Assembly: GCF_019264485.1 (NCBI RefSeq)
Contig: NZ_JAHVAA010000012.1
Span: forward strand, 62,001-126,000
Length of the DNA stretch: 64,000 bases
DNA from: Sediminibacterium sp.
GTDB taxonomy: Bacteria; Bacteroidota; Bacteroidia; Chitinophagales; Chitinophagaceae
Direction: 5' to 3'
Below the pieces are notes generated by a model. That model worked only from the letters and a program-made list of their open reading frames with translations. It ran no database searches and was not told the DNA's origin. Position 1 is the stretch's first letter, and every line of letters starts with the position of its first letter. The position numbers were made by a program, and so were the translations under genes. Positions 15,683-23,958 of this stretch are shown in pieces.

Positions 15683-15803
15683 TTTGAAAATGTGCTAATT
15701 TGGAAATTTGGAAATGGAAAGAGTTGATATTTACTAGTTAATCTTAAAATATCAGCACACTCTTTTGCGTAGCAAAAGCTCCTGTCTTCATTTCCAAATT
15801 ATC
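15681..15803. repeat. Intergenic repeat with AATTTGG words and partial inverted arm
   Basis: The left part (15681-15723) repeats AATTTGA/AATTTGG/AAATGG words at 7-8 bp spacing and includes the stop of the Pmp3-like gene. The right part ends with the complement CATTTCCAAATT (15789-15800), touching the stop of the converging acetyltransferase gene. A second inner hairpin, CTTTTGCGTAGCAAAAG, lies at about 15762-15778. Confidence 0.65.
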
Positions 15804-16350
15804 TCCAATCCCAAACCACTACATTCCATTCATCCATATGATCATGATATGTATGTATGGTTTTGAAACCTGCTTTTTCATGTGCCCGCATAGAACGGTG
15901 ATTGGATGTGGAGACTTCTGTCAGGAGAATATCGTATTGACGACCGTAGCTGCTTCTGTGATGCTGGTATAATTTTTCAAATAAACCCTTACCCCGGTGT
16001 TCTTTGGCGATGCAGATTTGTCCCATCATGTAATACCGGTAATCATTTATCGGGCGACCGAGATAGGAGAGCGCCGAAAGGTTATCAAGCATCACTTTCA
16101 TCTCTTTATGTACTTCCGACATGGCATGGGTGGCAACAAGTGCATAACCAACAACTTCATTCTTATACATTGCAATTATACTTGGCGCAAATGCATGCAT
16201 TGCTTCCAATAACTCAGGTGTATATTCCCAGGTGAGAAAACCCTGGTCAAGTTTTGTCTCTTCATTAACCACTGATCGTAAATTAACAGAAGAGAGCTTT
16301 GCTATTTGCTGAAGCTGTACCGGGGTACTGACAAGTTCTATACTATACAT
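15799..16350 (-). CDS. GNAT-family N-acetyltransferase
   Basis: This protein of about 183 residues has the GNAT fold. A beta-bulge strand YMMGQICIAKEHRGKGLFEKLY contains the acetyl-CoA pyrophosphate loop (Q/RxxGxG/A as HRGKGL), and the last motif is EVSTSNHRSMRAHEKAGFKTIHTY. It transfers an acyl group to an amine, but the acceptor cannot be predicted. The ATG at 16350 (MYSIELV) is 8 bp beyond the stop of the upstream mutase gene. An in-frame TTG at 16374 would overlap that gene by 17 bp and is less likely. The two genes are probably co-transcribed. Confidence 0.87.
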   Translation of the reverse strand: MYSIELVSTPVQLQQIAKLSSVNLRSVVNEETKLDQGFLTWEYTPELLEAMHAFAPSIIAMYKNEVVGYALVATHAMSEVHKEMKVMLDNLSALSYLGRPINDYRYYMMGQICIAKEHRGKGLFEKLYQHHRSSYGRQYDILLTEVSTSNHRSMRAHEKAGFKTIHTYHDHMDEWNVVVWDWR

Positions 16351-16357
16351 CTTATGG

Positions 16358-17911
16358 CTATTGATATTCTCCAAACACTTCCCTTAAAGTATCTGCAATT
16401 TCTCCTAATGTAGCATATTGCTCAACGGCATCAATCACCAAGGGCATCAGGTTCTCTCCTGTAGTTGCTGCTTTACTGATGGCCGCAAGAGCGGTATCTA
16501 CTTGTTCCTTGTTCCTTTTTTCCTTGAGTACTTTCAGTTTATCTGACTGTATCTGTCGTATGCTGTCATCAATTTTAAATACAGGTGTAGTATTGGGTTC
16601 AGTTACCTGAAATTTGTTAACACCTACAATAATTTTTTCGCCACTTTCAATATTACGCTGGTATTCATAAGCACTTCTGGCAATTTCATCCTGCATAAAT
16701 CCTTCTTCAATGGCACTTACACTGCCACCCATGGCATCTATTTTTTGTACCAGTTGCAATGCTTTTTGTTCTACTTCATTGGTCAGGTTCTCAATAAAAT
16801 AACTTCCTGCCAGCGGATCCACCGTATCGGGTACACCACTTTCAAATGCCACAATCTGTTGTGTTCTCAATGCAATACGTGCGGCTTCTTCTGTAGGCAG
16901 ACTTAATGCTTCATCGTATCCGTTTGTATGCAGACTTTGTGTGCCACCCAATACAGCGGATAATGTTTGAATGGTAACACGACAAATATTATTCAGGGGT
17001 TGCTGAGCGGTTAGTGTAGCACCACCAGTTTGTGTATGAAAGCGCAACATCATGGCTTTTTCATCAGTAGCACCCAGTTCCTTCATCATCTGCGCCCACA
17101 TTCGACGGGCTGCACGAAACTTGGCCACTTCTTCAAACAGGTTATTATGTGCATTGAAGAAAAAAGAAAGTCGCTTACCGAATACATTAATATCAAGTCC
17201 CTTTTCCATGGCGGCCTTTACATAGGCTTTGCCATTACTGAGTGTAAATGCAATTTCCTGAACCGCTGTACTGCCCGCTTCACGGATATGATAACCCGAA
17301 ATAGAAATCGTATTCCATTTGGGTAGTTCTTTACTGCACCATTCAAAAATATCAGTAATAATCCGCATCGAAGGTTTTGGGGGATAGATATAAGTACCCC
17401 TTGCAGCATACTCTTTTAAAATATCATTCTGAATGGTGCCACTGATTTTTTTCAGATCAGCACCCTGCTTTTTGGCCAAAGCCACATAAAAAGCCAGCAA
17501 AATAAAACCAGTTGCATTGATGGTCATCGATGTACTTACCTGTTCTAACTGAATACCCTTAAACAGGGTTTCCATGTCTTCCAGGCTGTCAATAGCAACG
17601 CCTACTTTTCCTACTTCACCTTCCGCCAAAGCATGATCACTATCGTAACCAATTTGTGTGGGCAGGTCAAATGCCACACTCAAACCCATTACCCCCTGCG
17701 ACAATAAATAATGATACCGTTTATTACTTTCTTCTGCCGTAGAGAAACCGGCATACTGTCTCATCGTCCATAATTTGCCCCGATACATATCTGGCTGTAC
17801 ACCCCTTGTATAAGGAAATTCTCCGGGGTTCTCTGTAGATGAAACAGTATAATCGGAAGGATGATATACCTGTTTTATTTCTATTCCGCTGTCGGTGGTT
17901 ATTTTTTTCAT
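16358..17911 (-). CDS. Methylmalonyl-CoA mutase large (catalytic) subunit
   Basis: This is the substrate-binding TIM-barrel part of an adenosylcobalamin-dependent acyl-CoA mutase, interconverting methylmalonyl-CoA and succinyl-CoA. Family motifs include [35 protein letters not shown], the [10 protein letters not shown] segment and [16 protein letters not shown]. At 517 residues it lacks the C-terminal B12-binding domain, so a separate small subunit must exist elsewhere. I start at ATG 17911 ([11 protein letters not shown]). A longer frame to 17977 would translate the adjacent heptad repeat ([13 protein letters not shown]) and is rejected. An acetyltransferase gene follows in the same direction. 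Confidence 0.93.
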   Translation of the reverse strand: MKKITTDSGIEIKQVYHPSDYTVSSTENPGEFPYTRGVQPDMYRGKLWTMRQYAGFSTAEESNKRYHYLLSQGVMGLSVAFDLPTQIGYDSDHALAEGEVGKVGVAIDSLEDMETLFKGIQLEQVSTSMTINATGFILLAFYVALAKKQGADLKKISGTIQNDILKEYAARGTYIYPPKPSMRIITDIFEWCSKELPKWNTISISGYHIREAGSTAVQEIAFTLSNGKAYVKAAMEKGLDINVFGKRLSFFFNAHNNLFEEVAKFRAARRMWAQMMKELGATDEKAMMLRFHTQTGGATLTAQQPLNNICRVTIQTLSAVLGGTQSLHTNGYDEALSLPTEEAARIALRTQQIVAFESGVPDTVDPLAGSYFIENLTNEVEQKALQLVQKIDAMGGSVSAIEEGFMQDEIARSAYEYQRNIESGEKIIVGVNKFQVTEPNTTPVFKIDDSIRQIQSDKLKVLKEKRNKEQVDTALAAISKAATTGENLMPLVIDAVEQYATLGEIADTLREVFGEYQ

Positions 17912-17926
17912 GGCAAGGAAATTTAT

Positions 17927-18010
17927 AGCAGTGAGTAGTGAGCAGTGAATAGTGAATAGTGAGTTTTTATTACTCACTGCTCACTACTGACTACTCACTA
18001 CTAACCACTC
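17927..18010. repeat. Heptad-word hairpin, GTGAGTA family, copy 4
   Basis: The left arm (17927-17964) is five units of GTGAGTA/GTGAGCA/GTGAATA. The right arm (17972-18010) is the complement of the same words. It lies between two genes read on the minus strand, 15 bp before the mutase start codon. An apparent N-terminal extension of the mutase frame is a translation of this repeat. Confidence 0.87.
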
Positions 18011-18015
18011 ATTCA

Positions 18016-18537
18016 TTACAATATTTTTTTAGCTTCATAACTTAATGCTTCACTCACTATTTCATGGAGGCCCGATTTAGGATCCTGCATAAGGTATTCC
18101 AGTATGGCGCGATTGAGGGTGGAAGCAGGGGCCAGACTGGAAACAGTTGAACCTACCTGGTGTATAATTGACAAATTGTGTTCTTTCAGGTTACGGATGG
18201 CGTTCCATACTTCAGGTGAAACATAAATCTGCTGTGAAATATTATAGTCAAACTCATCTTTAATGTGCTTGCTCAGTAAAAATTGCATTTCACTGGCCGA
18301 TACATCCGGATTCCCTAAACGGCTGATCAGGTTGGGTAAAGCAATACGGTCGGTGAGCAGGGCAAGTCGCTCATAAGCCTGTAACCTGAGTTGTACAGAA
18401 CCCTTTTGATCCTGGTTTTCTTCCCGCTGGTTTTTTCTTTGCAGGTAGAAAAGATAGCCTGCAAATCCCGCAATCATCAAACCAATAACCACTGTTAACA
18501 ACATCGTTGTATCTAACATTAAACTATATTTTGACAA
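18016..18537 (-). CDS. Membrane-anchored uncharacterised protein
   Basis: This 173-residue protein has one N-terminal membrane helix (about residues 12-32, LLTVVIGLMIAGFAGYLFYL) followed by a basic linker and a soluble, mostly helical domain (QLRLQAYERLALLTDRIALPNLISRLG...EVWNAIRNLKEHNLSIIHQV). The pattern is conserved in Bacteroidota as a hypothetical protein. I do not know a function. It lies upstream of the mutase gene on the same strand, separated by a heptad hairpin. Confidence 0.7.
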   Translation of the reverse strand: MSKYSLMLDTTMLLTVVIGLMIAGFAGYLFYLQRKNQREENQDQKGSVQLRLQAYERLALLTDRIALPNLISRLGNPDVSASEMQFLLSKHIKDEFDYNISQQIYVSPEVWNAIRNLKEHNLSIIHQVGSTVSSLAPASTLNRAILEYLMQDPKSGLHEIVSEALSYEAKKIL

Positions 18538-18661
18538 ATGTAATGCAGAAATACTTTCTCATACCCCAGGATATACTGCTGTGTTTAACAAGTATTTAAC
18601 CAGCCAGTTAATCAAACCGATTGTTTTGGTTGAAAGTTTGCAGCTATTTCGAAAAAATACC

Positions 18662-19060
18662 ATGAAATATCTTTTACAAATCTTTTTATACGGATGCTGT
18701 TTGATAAGCAGTTCTTATGGCCAGGAAAAGTCAAAAATACCTATGTCTATAGGCAAATTATCCACTTACAACCATATAATAGTATCCTACGATGAAGCAA
18801 GAGGGGGCATCTATGGTGCAAGCTTTTATTTAAACTTTAAAATTGAGGTAGATAATGTATACCATGATCAACTTGTTGATAGTTCGGGAAATTTTGTACA
18901 ATTATTAACCCCAATCAGAGCCATTAATTATTTTTATCAATTGGGATGGGAGCTTAAGTTTTATGAAACAAGTCATATTGCCAGCAAACCCGGCAGAGAG
19001 AGAGATGACGCCATTGATTCATATAACAGAGTCGTATTAATTTTCAGGCAGAAAAAATAG
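18662..19060 (+). CDS. Small secreted protein of unknown function
   Basis: Starting at ATG 18662 gives a protein of about 132 residues with a signal peptide (MKYLLQIFLYGCCLISSSYGQE). A longer frame begins at GTG 18581 but would place 27 residues ahead of the signal peptide. The mature domain is rich in Tyr and beta-type segments (YNHIIVSYDEARGGIYGASFYLNFKIEVD; VVLIFRQKK). I do not recognise a family. It is a single gene between a divergent membrane protein and the iron-sulfur assembly gene, and its lower GC suggests a lineage-specific gene. Confidence 0.65.
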   Translation: MKYLLQIFLYGCCLISSSYGQEKSKIPMSIGKLSTYNHIIVSYDEARGGIYGASFYLNFKIEVDNVYHDQLVDSSGNFVQLLTPIRAINYFYQLGWELKFYETSHIASKPGRERDDAIDSYNRVVLIFRQKK

Positions 19061-19119
19061 GGTGCAGTTGTTTTCCGGGTATCGAAACCCGGGTAAAGAG
19101 TCAATATTCAAATCATTCG

Positions 19120-19127
19120 TAGATTTG
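19120..19127 (+). promoter_or_regulatory. -7 promoter element before the IscA-type gene
   Basis: TAGATTTG matches TAnnTTTG and lies 18 bp before the start codon at 19146. No clear -33 TTTG is seen at the right distance. Confidence 0.4.
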
Positions 19128-19145
19128 TATGGATAAAACAGATGT

Positions 19146-19490
19146 ATGAGTACAATTACCAGTACCCCCGTGAGTTTAACAGAAGGGGCCATCAATGAAA
19201 TCCGCAGACTGATGGCTGAAGAAGGATTCGATCAGTCGCAGTTGCTCCGTGTAGGTGTTAAAGGCGGTGGCTGCAGCGGTATGACCTATATTTTAGGGTT
19301 TGATCAGCCAACAGAAGAAGATGAACGTTTTAATATTGAAGGAATACCCTGTATCATGAACAAGAGTCACCAATTATACCTCTACGGAATGGAAGTAGAC
19401 TGGCAGGGCGGACTCAATAGCAGGGGTTTTACATTTAGTAATCCCAATGCCAGTAAAACCTGTGGTTGCGGTACTTCTTTTGCCGTTTAA
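19146..19490 (+). CDS. HesB/IscA-family iron-sulfur assembly protein
   Basis: This 114-residue A-type carrier has the three conserved cysteines: one in KGGGCSGM (about residue 44) and two in the C-terminal CGCG (about 107-109). These bind an Fe-S cluster or iron for delivery to apoproteins. Length and layout are typical of the IscA/ErpA/SufA group; sequence alone does not say which. It has its own promoter-like element and a strong terminator, and no suf or isc genes adjoin it. Confidence 0.92.
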   Translation: MSTITSTPVSLTEGAINEIRRLMAEEGFDQSQLLRVGVKGGGCSGMTYILGFDQPTEEDERFNIEGIPCIMNKSHQLYLYGMEVDWQGGLNSRGFTFSNPNASKTCGCGTSFAV

Positions 19491-19507
19491 TTTTTTAAAC
19501 TTTTGCA

Positions 19508-19543
19508 TAAAAAAAACTCCTGAATAAATTCAGGAGTTTTTTT
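19508..19543. terminator. Bidirectional intrinsic terminator
   Basis: ACTCCTGAAT pairs perfectly with ATTCAGGAGT around AA, flanked by seven A on the left and seven T on the right. It therefore serves both the IscA-type gene and the convergent secDF. Confidence 0.9.
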
Positions 19544-19561
19544 ATGTCGGATTGTGACTAT

Positions 19562-22500
19562 TTATTTTTTATCGTCAGCTGATTTCCCCAATGGTTTATT
19601 TTTTGCAAAATCTACCAGGATGGGTGCAGCTACAAAGATCGATGAGTAAGAACCGGTGAATACACCAATTAACATTGCAAAAGCAAAACCTCTTGTTACT
19701 TCACCGCCAAAAAAGAAGAGGATCAATAAGGTGAGGAATACGGTTACTGATGTCATGATGGTACGGCTCAATGTTTCATTGATCGCTTTATTGATAATGA
19801 AACTATTGCTTTGACCTCTGAGCAATGTACTGTCTTCACGAATACGGTCATACACAATCACCGTATCGTTCATGGAGAAACCAATTACCGTAAGTATCGC
19901 AGCAATAAAGTGCTGGTCAATTTCAAGCGGGAACGGAACAAAATTACGGGCATAGCTAAACACGATCAAGGTTACAAAAACGTCGTGCATCAGCGAGAAA
20001 ATCGTACCCAGTGAATATCTCCAGTCGCGGAAACGGATGAAGATATATAAACAGATCACCAGCACTGCAAGGATGGTAGCTTTCGTAGCACCCGCTTTCA
20101 GGTCATCAGAGATCGTGGGCAATACCGTTTGTGAACTCTGTTTGTATTTGGTTTCAAAATCACGGAAAGAAAGTCCGGCAGGTAATTGTTTCTGTAAACC
20201 CGAAAACAATTTCTGCTCTACTTCTGCATCAACCGTATTACCTGTTTCTTTAATTTTATATGAAGTGGTAATATTTAACTGGCTATTGCTGTTTACGGTT
20301 TTGATGATCGGAGATTCGCCAAATGTTACTTTCAGCTGGTCACGTACTTCTTCTACATTTACCGGTTTGTCGAACTTGATGGTATAACTGCGACCACCTG
20401 AGAATTCAACACCCTGATCAAATCCGTTAAAGAAAGTAGAGATACCCAGTAAAAAAATGATGGCAGAAATTACATAAGCCACTTTTCTGTATTCAATAAA
20501 TCTGAATGCAGCTTTCTGGAATATTTTCTTAGAAAGATCCGTAAAGTAATCGAAGTGACGGTTTTTATTGGTGTACCAGTCGGTAATCAGACGAGATACA
20601 AGGATACCGCAGAACAATGATAATAAAATACCAATGATCTGTGTGGTAGCAAAACCTAATACAGGGCCAAGACCAAAATAGGCCAGGATAATGGCTGTAA
20701 GCAAGGTCGTGATGTGACCATCCAGTACAGGTGCCAATGAACGCTTATATCCATCATTCACGGCTGCCTGGTAGCCTTTACCTTTTGTGAGCTCTTCCTT
20801 GATACGTTCAAAGATGATTACGTTGGTATCTACCGCCATACCAATCGTTAATACCAGACCGGCAATACCGGGTGCAGTTAAAGTAAAACCTAATGCACTC
20901 AGGATACCGATGGTGAACAACAGGTTAAGGATAAGGGCAATATTGGCCACCCAACCACCGGTATTGAAGTATACCAGCATCAGGATGAATATGACAAGGA
21001 ATGAAATACCAAATGATAAAGCACCGCCTTTTACAGACTCACTACCCAGGGTAGGACCTACCTGCTGTTCCTGTACAATCTTGGCAGGAGCAGGCAGTTT
21101 ACCGCTTTCAAGAATCTCAGAAAGATCCTGTGCTTCTTTGAGGGTATAGCTACCGCTGATTTGTGAATTACCGGTTGTAATCGGATCGTTTACATTGGGA
21201 GCGGAATACACAAAATTATCCAGTACAATAGCAATGGGTTTGCCCACATTACGGGTGGTCATCTTAGCCCAGATATTGCTACCTACTTTATCCATATTCA
21301 TTTTGATGGCAATACGACCACGCTCATCAAAATCCTGTGAAGCACTTGAAATATGATCACCTTCCAGTTCAGCCTGACCATTATCGAGGGTCTTGATGGC
21401 ATAAAAAGCAAGTATCTCTTTCATACTGGCATCAGAAGATTCTGTTTTGCCATACATGAATGCGAGGTTAGAAGGGAATTTAGCTTTTACAAAATCAAGT
21501 TTCAGGTAATCGTTTAAAGTACCAGTGTCTTTAGATTGTATATAACCCAGTGCAGCAGGGAAGATGGTTCTTCCTGAAGCCTGATCGGCATAAGGCTGTG
21601 AAAACTGAATCAGTCGTGCAATCGGATTCTGGTTCAGACTGTCTTTCGGAACAGTGGTTTTAGCCGCTGTGGTACCGCTTTTATTGATACCTGAAAGAGT
21701 CGCTGTTTTAGTAGTATCTGTTGCATCTGTTGCAGCAGTAGTTACTGAAGCTGCAGCAGCACTTGTATCTGTTGGCTGTGTACCATTCAGGTAATCCTGA
21801 ACAGCTTTGTCGGCAGCTACCAATCCTTCCTGTAAATCGCGGCTCTCGAAAGTATACACTTCAAAGAACTGGAGGTTGGCGGTTGACTGCAAATAAGATC
21901 TTACGCGTTCTTTATCGTTTACACCTGCCAGTTCAATATTGATAATGCCTTTGGCAGGATCAGGGTTGATGGTAGGAGAAGCAACACCAAAACGGTCGAT
22001 ACGTGTACGGAGAATACGGAAAGTATTGTTGAAAGCAGCAGTAGCCTGTTCTTTCAGGTAATTACCTACTGCATCATCGGAGGCATCAAACTTTACTTTA
22101 CCGCCACTACGGGTGGCAAAGAATGGAGCCAGGTTACCGGATGGATTCAGTTTCTTGTATTCTTCACGGAAAAGTGTAATCAGATCGGCACCACTGTTGG
22201 CTTTACGGGCCACGGCAGCTTCAAGTGCTTTGTTGAATACAGCATCCTTACTATAATTGGCCAGTGATTTGATCAGACCATCGAGTCCTACTTCCATGGT
22301 TACACTCATACCGCCCTGCAGGTCAAGACCCAGCATCAGCTCTTTTTCTTTAGCGCTGCGGTAAGTAGTTAATCCAAAAGCCAGTTTGGTTTCCTTGGTA
22401 CTATCCAGTAAACGCTGTAGACGGTCTTTCTTTACTTCGGCAAGACTATCGGCATAAATGGCCTGGAGTTCTTTGTTACCTGGATATTTCTCTTCCGGTT

Positions 22501-22642
22501 TAGGGAAGCGTAAGATCCAGGCCTGGGCCTTTTCATCCATGGCTTTCTCATGGCTGCGAACAAACCAGGTAAAAGATAACTGGTAGAGGCAGATTAAAAT
22601 CAGGGCAATCGCAAAAAATCGCACTAAACCTTTCAGTTGCAT
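19562..22642 (-). CDS. secDF: Protein translocase subunit SecDF (fused)
   Basis: This 1026-residue inner-membrane protein fuses SecD and SecF, giving 12 membrane helices with large periplasmic loops. It uses proton motive force to complete Sec-dependent export. The SecD signature LGLDLQGGMSVTMEV is near residue 103, the RND-type helix region AVDTNVIIFERIKEEL is in the SecD half, and SecF has GVEFSGGRSYTIKF and SMNDTVIVYDRIRED. A low-complexity Thr/Ala insert (TDTSAAAASVTTAATDATDTT...) lies in the SecD periplasmic domain, where length varies in this phylum. A TATCTTTG element lies 33 bp before the start. Confidence 0.96.
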   Translation of the reverse strand: MQLKGLVRFFAIALILICLYQLSFTWFVRSHEKAMDEKAQAWILRFPKPEEKYPGNKELQAIYADSLAEVKKDRLQRLLDSTKETKLAFGLTTYRSAKEKELMLGLDLQGGMSVTMEVGLDGLIKSLANYSKDAVFNKALEAAVARKANSGADLITLFREEYKKLNPSGNLAPFFATRSGGKVKFDASDDAVGNYLKEQATAAFNNTFRILRTRIDRFGVASPTINPDPAKGIINIELAGVNDKERVRSYLQSTANLQFFEVYTFESRDLQEGLVAADKAVQDYLNGTQPTDTSAAAASVTTAATDATDTTKTATLSGINKSGTTAAKTTVPKDSLNQNPIARLIQFSQPYADQASGRTIFPAALGYIQSKDTGTLNDYLKLDFVKAKFPSNLAFMYGKTESSDASMKEILAFYAIKTLDNGQAELEGDHISSASQDFDERGRIAIKMNMDKVGSNIWAKMTTRNVGKPIAIVLDNFVYSAPNVNDPITTGNSQISGSYTLKEAQDLSEILESGKLPAPAKIVQEQQVGPTLGSESVKGGALSFGISFLVIFILMLVYFNTGGWVANIALILNLLFTIGILSALGFTLTAPGIAGLVLTIGMAVDTNVIIFERIKEELTKGKGYQAAVNDGYKRSLAPVLDGHITTLLTAIILAYFGLGPVLGFATTQIIGILLSLFCGILVSRLITDWYTNKNRHFDYFTDLSKKIFQKAAFRFIEYRKVAYVISAIIFLLGISTFFNGFDQGVEFSGGRSYTIKFDKPVNVEEVRDQLKVTFGESPIIKTVNSNSQLNITTSYKIKETGNTVDAEVEQKLFSGLQKQLPAGLSFRDFETKYKQSSQTVLPTISDDLKAGATKATILAVLVICLYIFIRFRDWRYSLGTIFSLMHDVFVTLIVFSYARNFVPFPLEIDQHFIAAILTVIGFSMNDTVIVYDRIREDSTLLRGQSNSFIINKAINETLSRTIMTSVTVFLTLLILFFFGGEVTRGFAFAMLIGVFTGSYSSIFVAAPILVDFAKNKPLGKSADDKK

Positions 22643-22675
22643 ATTAGTAAGGGTTTACAAAAAATTTTAGAGCGG

Positions 22676-22683
22676 CAAAGATA
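22676..22683 (-). promoter_or_regulatory. -7 promoter element of secDF
   Basis: On the minus strand this reads TATCTTTG, a match to TAnnTTTG, 33 bp before the secDF start codon. A -33 element is not evident. Confidence 0.45.
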
Positions 22684-22849
22684 GGGGAATGGTAATGAAA
22701 TTTACCAGTTCCGCCAAGTTTGGCTTTTGGGGATTGAAAAAAGGGGTAAACACTTGTCAGACAAGCTTTGGCGCAAGTTGTAATAGCCTGTTTACCCTGT
22801 CTTATGCACAGATGTTATAAAAAAGCCCCGGCATTGATACGGAACCGGT

Positions 22850-23314
22850 TTATTTAACATCTGTCAGTGTTACATCAAAAAACAAGGGGCTATTGGGCGG
22901 GATGGAACCCGATCCCGTACAGCTATATGCCAAAGCAGACGGGATGACCATTAATATACGACCACCTTTCTGGATCAGGGGGATGCCAATCTTCCAGCCT
23001 TCAATTACGCCACCAAGCGAAAAACTGATGGGGTTGGCTGTAGCATCGAAAGTTGTACCATTTAATAATTTACCTGTATAAACAGTAGATACTGTATTAT
23101 TCACTGTTGGAGTCATGCCAGAACCCTGGGTGATAATCTGGTAGAGAATACCACTGGAGTGTTCCGTATAATTAATACCATTAGCCGTACAATACGCTAT
23201 CATATCAACTTTCTCCGATGCCGGAGTTTTGGGCTGACAACCTGATTCCTGTTTGCCACAGGAAAGGAAAAGGGAAGAAACTACAACACTCACTAATAAC
23301 AAGGTTCTTTTCAT
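22850..23314 (-). CDS. FKBP-type peptidyl-prolyl isomerase lipoprotein
   Basis: Starting at ATG 23314, the protein has a lipoprotein signal (MKRTLLLVSVVVSSLFLSC, lipobox LFLSC), so it is anchored in a membrane facing the periplasm or outside. The C-terminal half is an FKBP domain with VYTGKLLNGTTFDAT, the ISFSLGGVIEGWKIGI segment and the closing IPPNSPLFFDVTL. The active-site aromatic residues are mostly kept (VYTGK; FDAT; VIEGW). FKBPs speed proline isomerisation in folding proteins. The longer frame from 23341 would put nine residues before the signal and is rejected. The gene lies downstream of secDF in orientation and may help fold its exported substrates. Confidence 0.9.
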   Translation of the reverse strand: MKRTLLLVSVVVSSLFLSCGKQESGCQPKTPASEKVDMIAYCTANGINYTEHSSGILYQIITQGSGMTPTVNNTVSTVYTGKLLNGTTFDATANPISFSLGGVIEGWKIGIPLIQKGGRILMVIPSALAYSCTGSGSIPPNSPLFFDVTLTDVK

Positions 23315-23451
23315 GTGTTTATTTTCATTGATTTTGGCCACATGGAATTCGCCGATAAATATTGTTCATTATTTCAACATTTGTCTTGGCTCATTTCATG
23401 GATAAATTCATCTGTTTGCGTATTAGACCATTTTTTAGCCCGTGGGGCTGC

Positions 23452-23778
23452 TTATCTGTTATTTTTTTCATGTGATTTTTTTCTGGCCAGCAATTCCCGG
23501 TAACGCTGTTCATTGGTTTCCCAGCGAAACTTACGGTACATAAAAGCCATAAAAAAGGAAATACCCAGTATGGCCAGTAAAAAGACCACAGAACTGAGTC
23601 TGGAATTGGCCACCATATTGGCCCTTTCATACCAGCCTGAAAAAACCACGGCAATCAGACTGATGCCCAGTACAAAACCGGCCGATAAACCGATCATAAA
23701 GGGTCGGGTACTGTGCTTTTGCTGTACACTGTTTTTTTCCCAGAACTGAATAAAAGCTTCTTCTTCCTTGGTTAACAT
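23452..23778 (-). CDS. Small two-helix membrane protein
   Basis: This 108-residue protein has a short acidic N-terminus (MLTKEEEAFIQFWEKN), two membrane helices (about 29-47 and 62-80) and a basic, Arg/Lys/Glu-rich C-terminal tail (YRKFRWETNEQRYRELLARKK). No known family is recognised. The topology (short loop between helices, charged tails inside) suggests an inner-membrane accessory protein. Its start lies 33 bp from the divergent long frame of the ABC exporter gene. Confidence 0.7.
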   Translation of the reverse strand: MLTKEEEAFIQFWEKNSVQQKHSTRPFMIGLSAGFVLGISLIAVVFSGWYERANMVANSRLSSVVFLLAILGISFFMAFMYRKFRWETNEQRYRELLARKKSHEKNNR

Positions 23779-23958
23779 GCCGCAAATGTAAGTGAGCTAT
23801 GTAAATATTACATGAATGCTGTTTGGATAAAAGGTAACTATTCCCCAATAAGCAGTCTTTATCTTTTGCGTTTTATGATAGCGCTAACATCCATTTATAA
23901 CAAATCGGGCGATACATGGAAACAGGGCTTTAATTTCGTGGCTAAATCGGCCATATTA

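Noticed and set aside
17912-17977. 22-residue N-terminal extension of methylmalonyl-CoA mutase
   Set aside because: It is a translation of the adjacent heptad repeat; the conserved protein begins at ATG 17911.
1604-18010. CRISPR-like array signal from the repeated GTGAGTA words
   Set aside because: The repeats are 7 bp, directly adjacent, without unique spacers, and occur at separate sites with inverted arms; no cas genes are present.
22735-22800. A riboswitch or attenuator between secDF and the FKBP gene
   Set aside because: A GGGTAAAC/GTTTACCC inverted repeat is present, but it lies upstream of secDF without a recognisable aptamer core.
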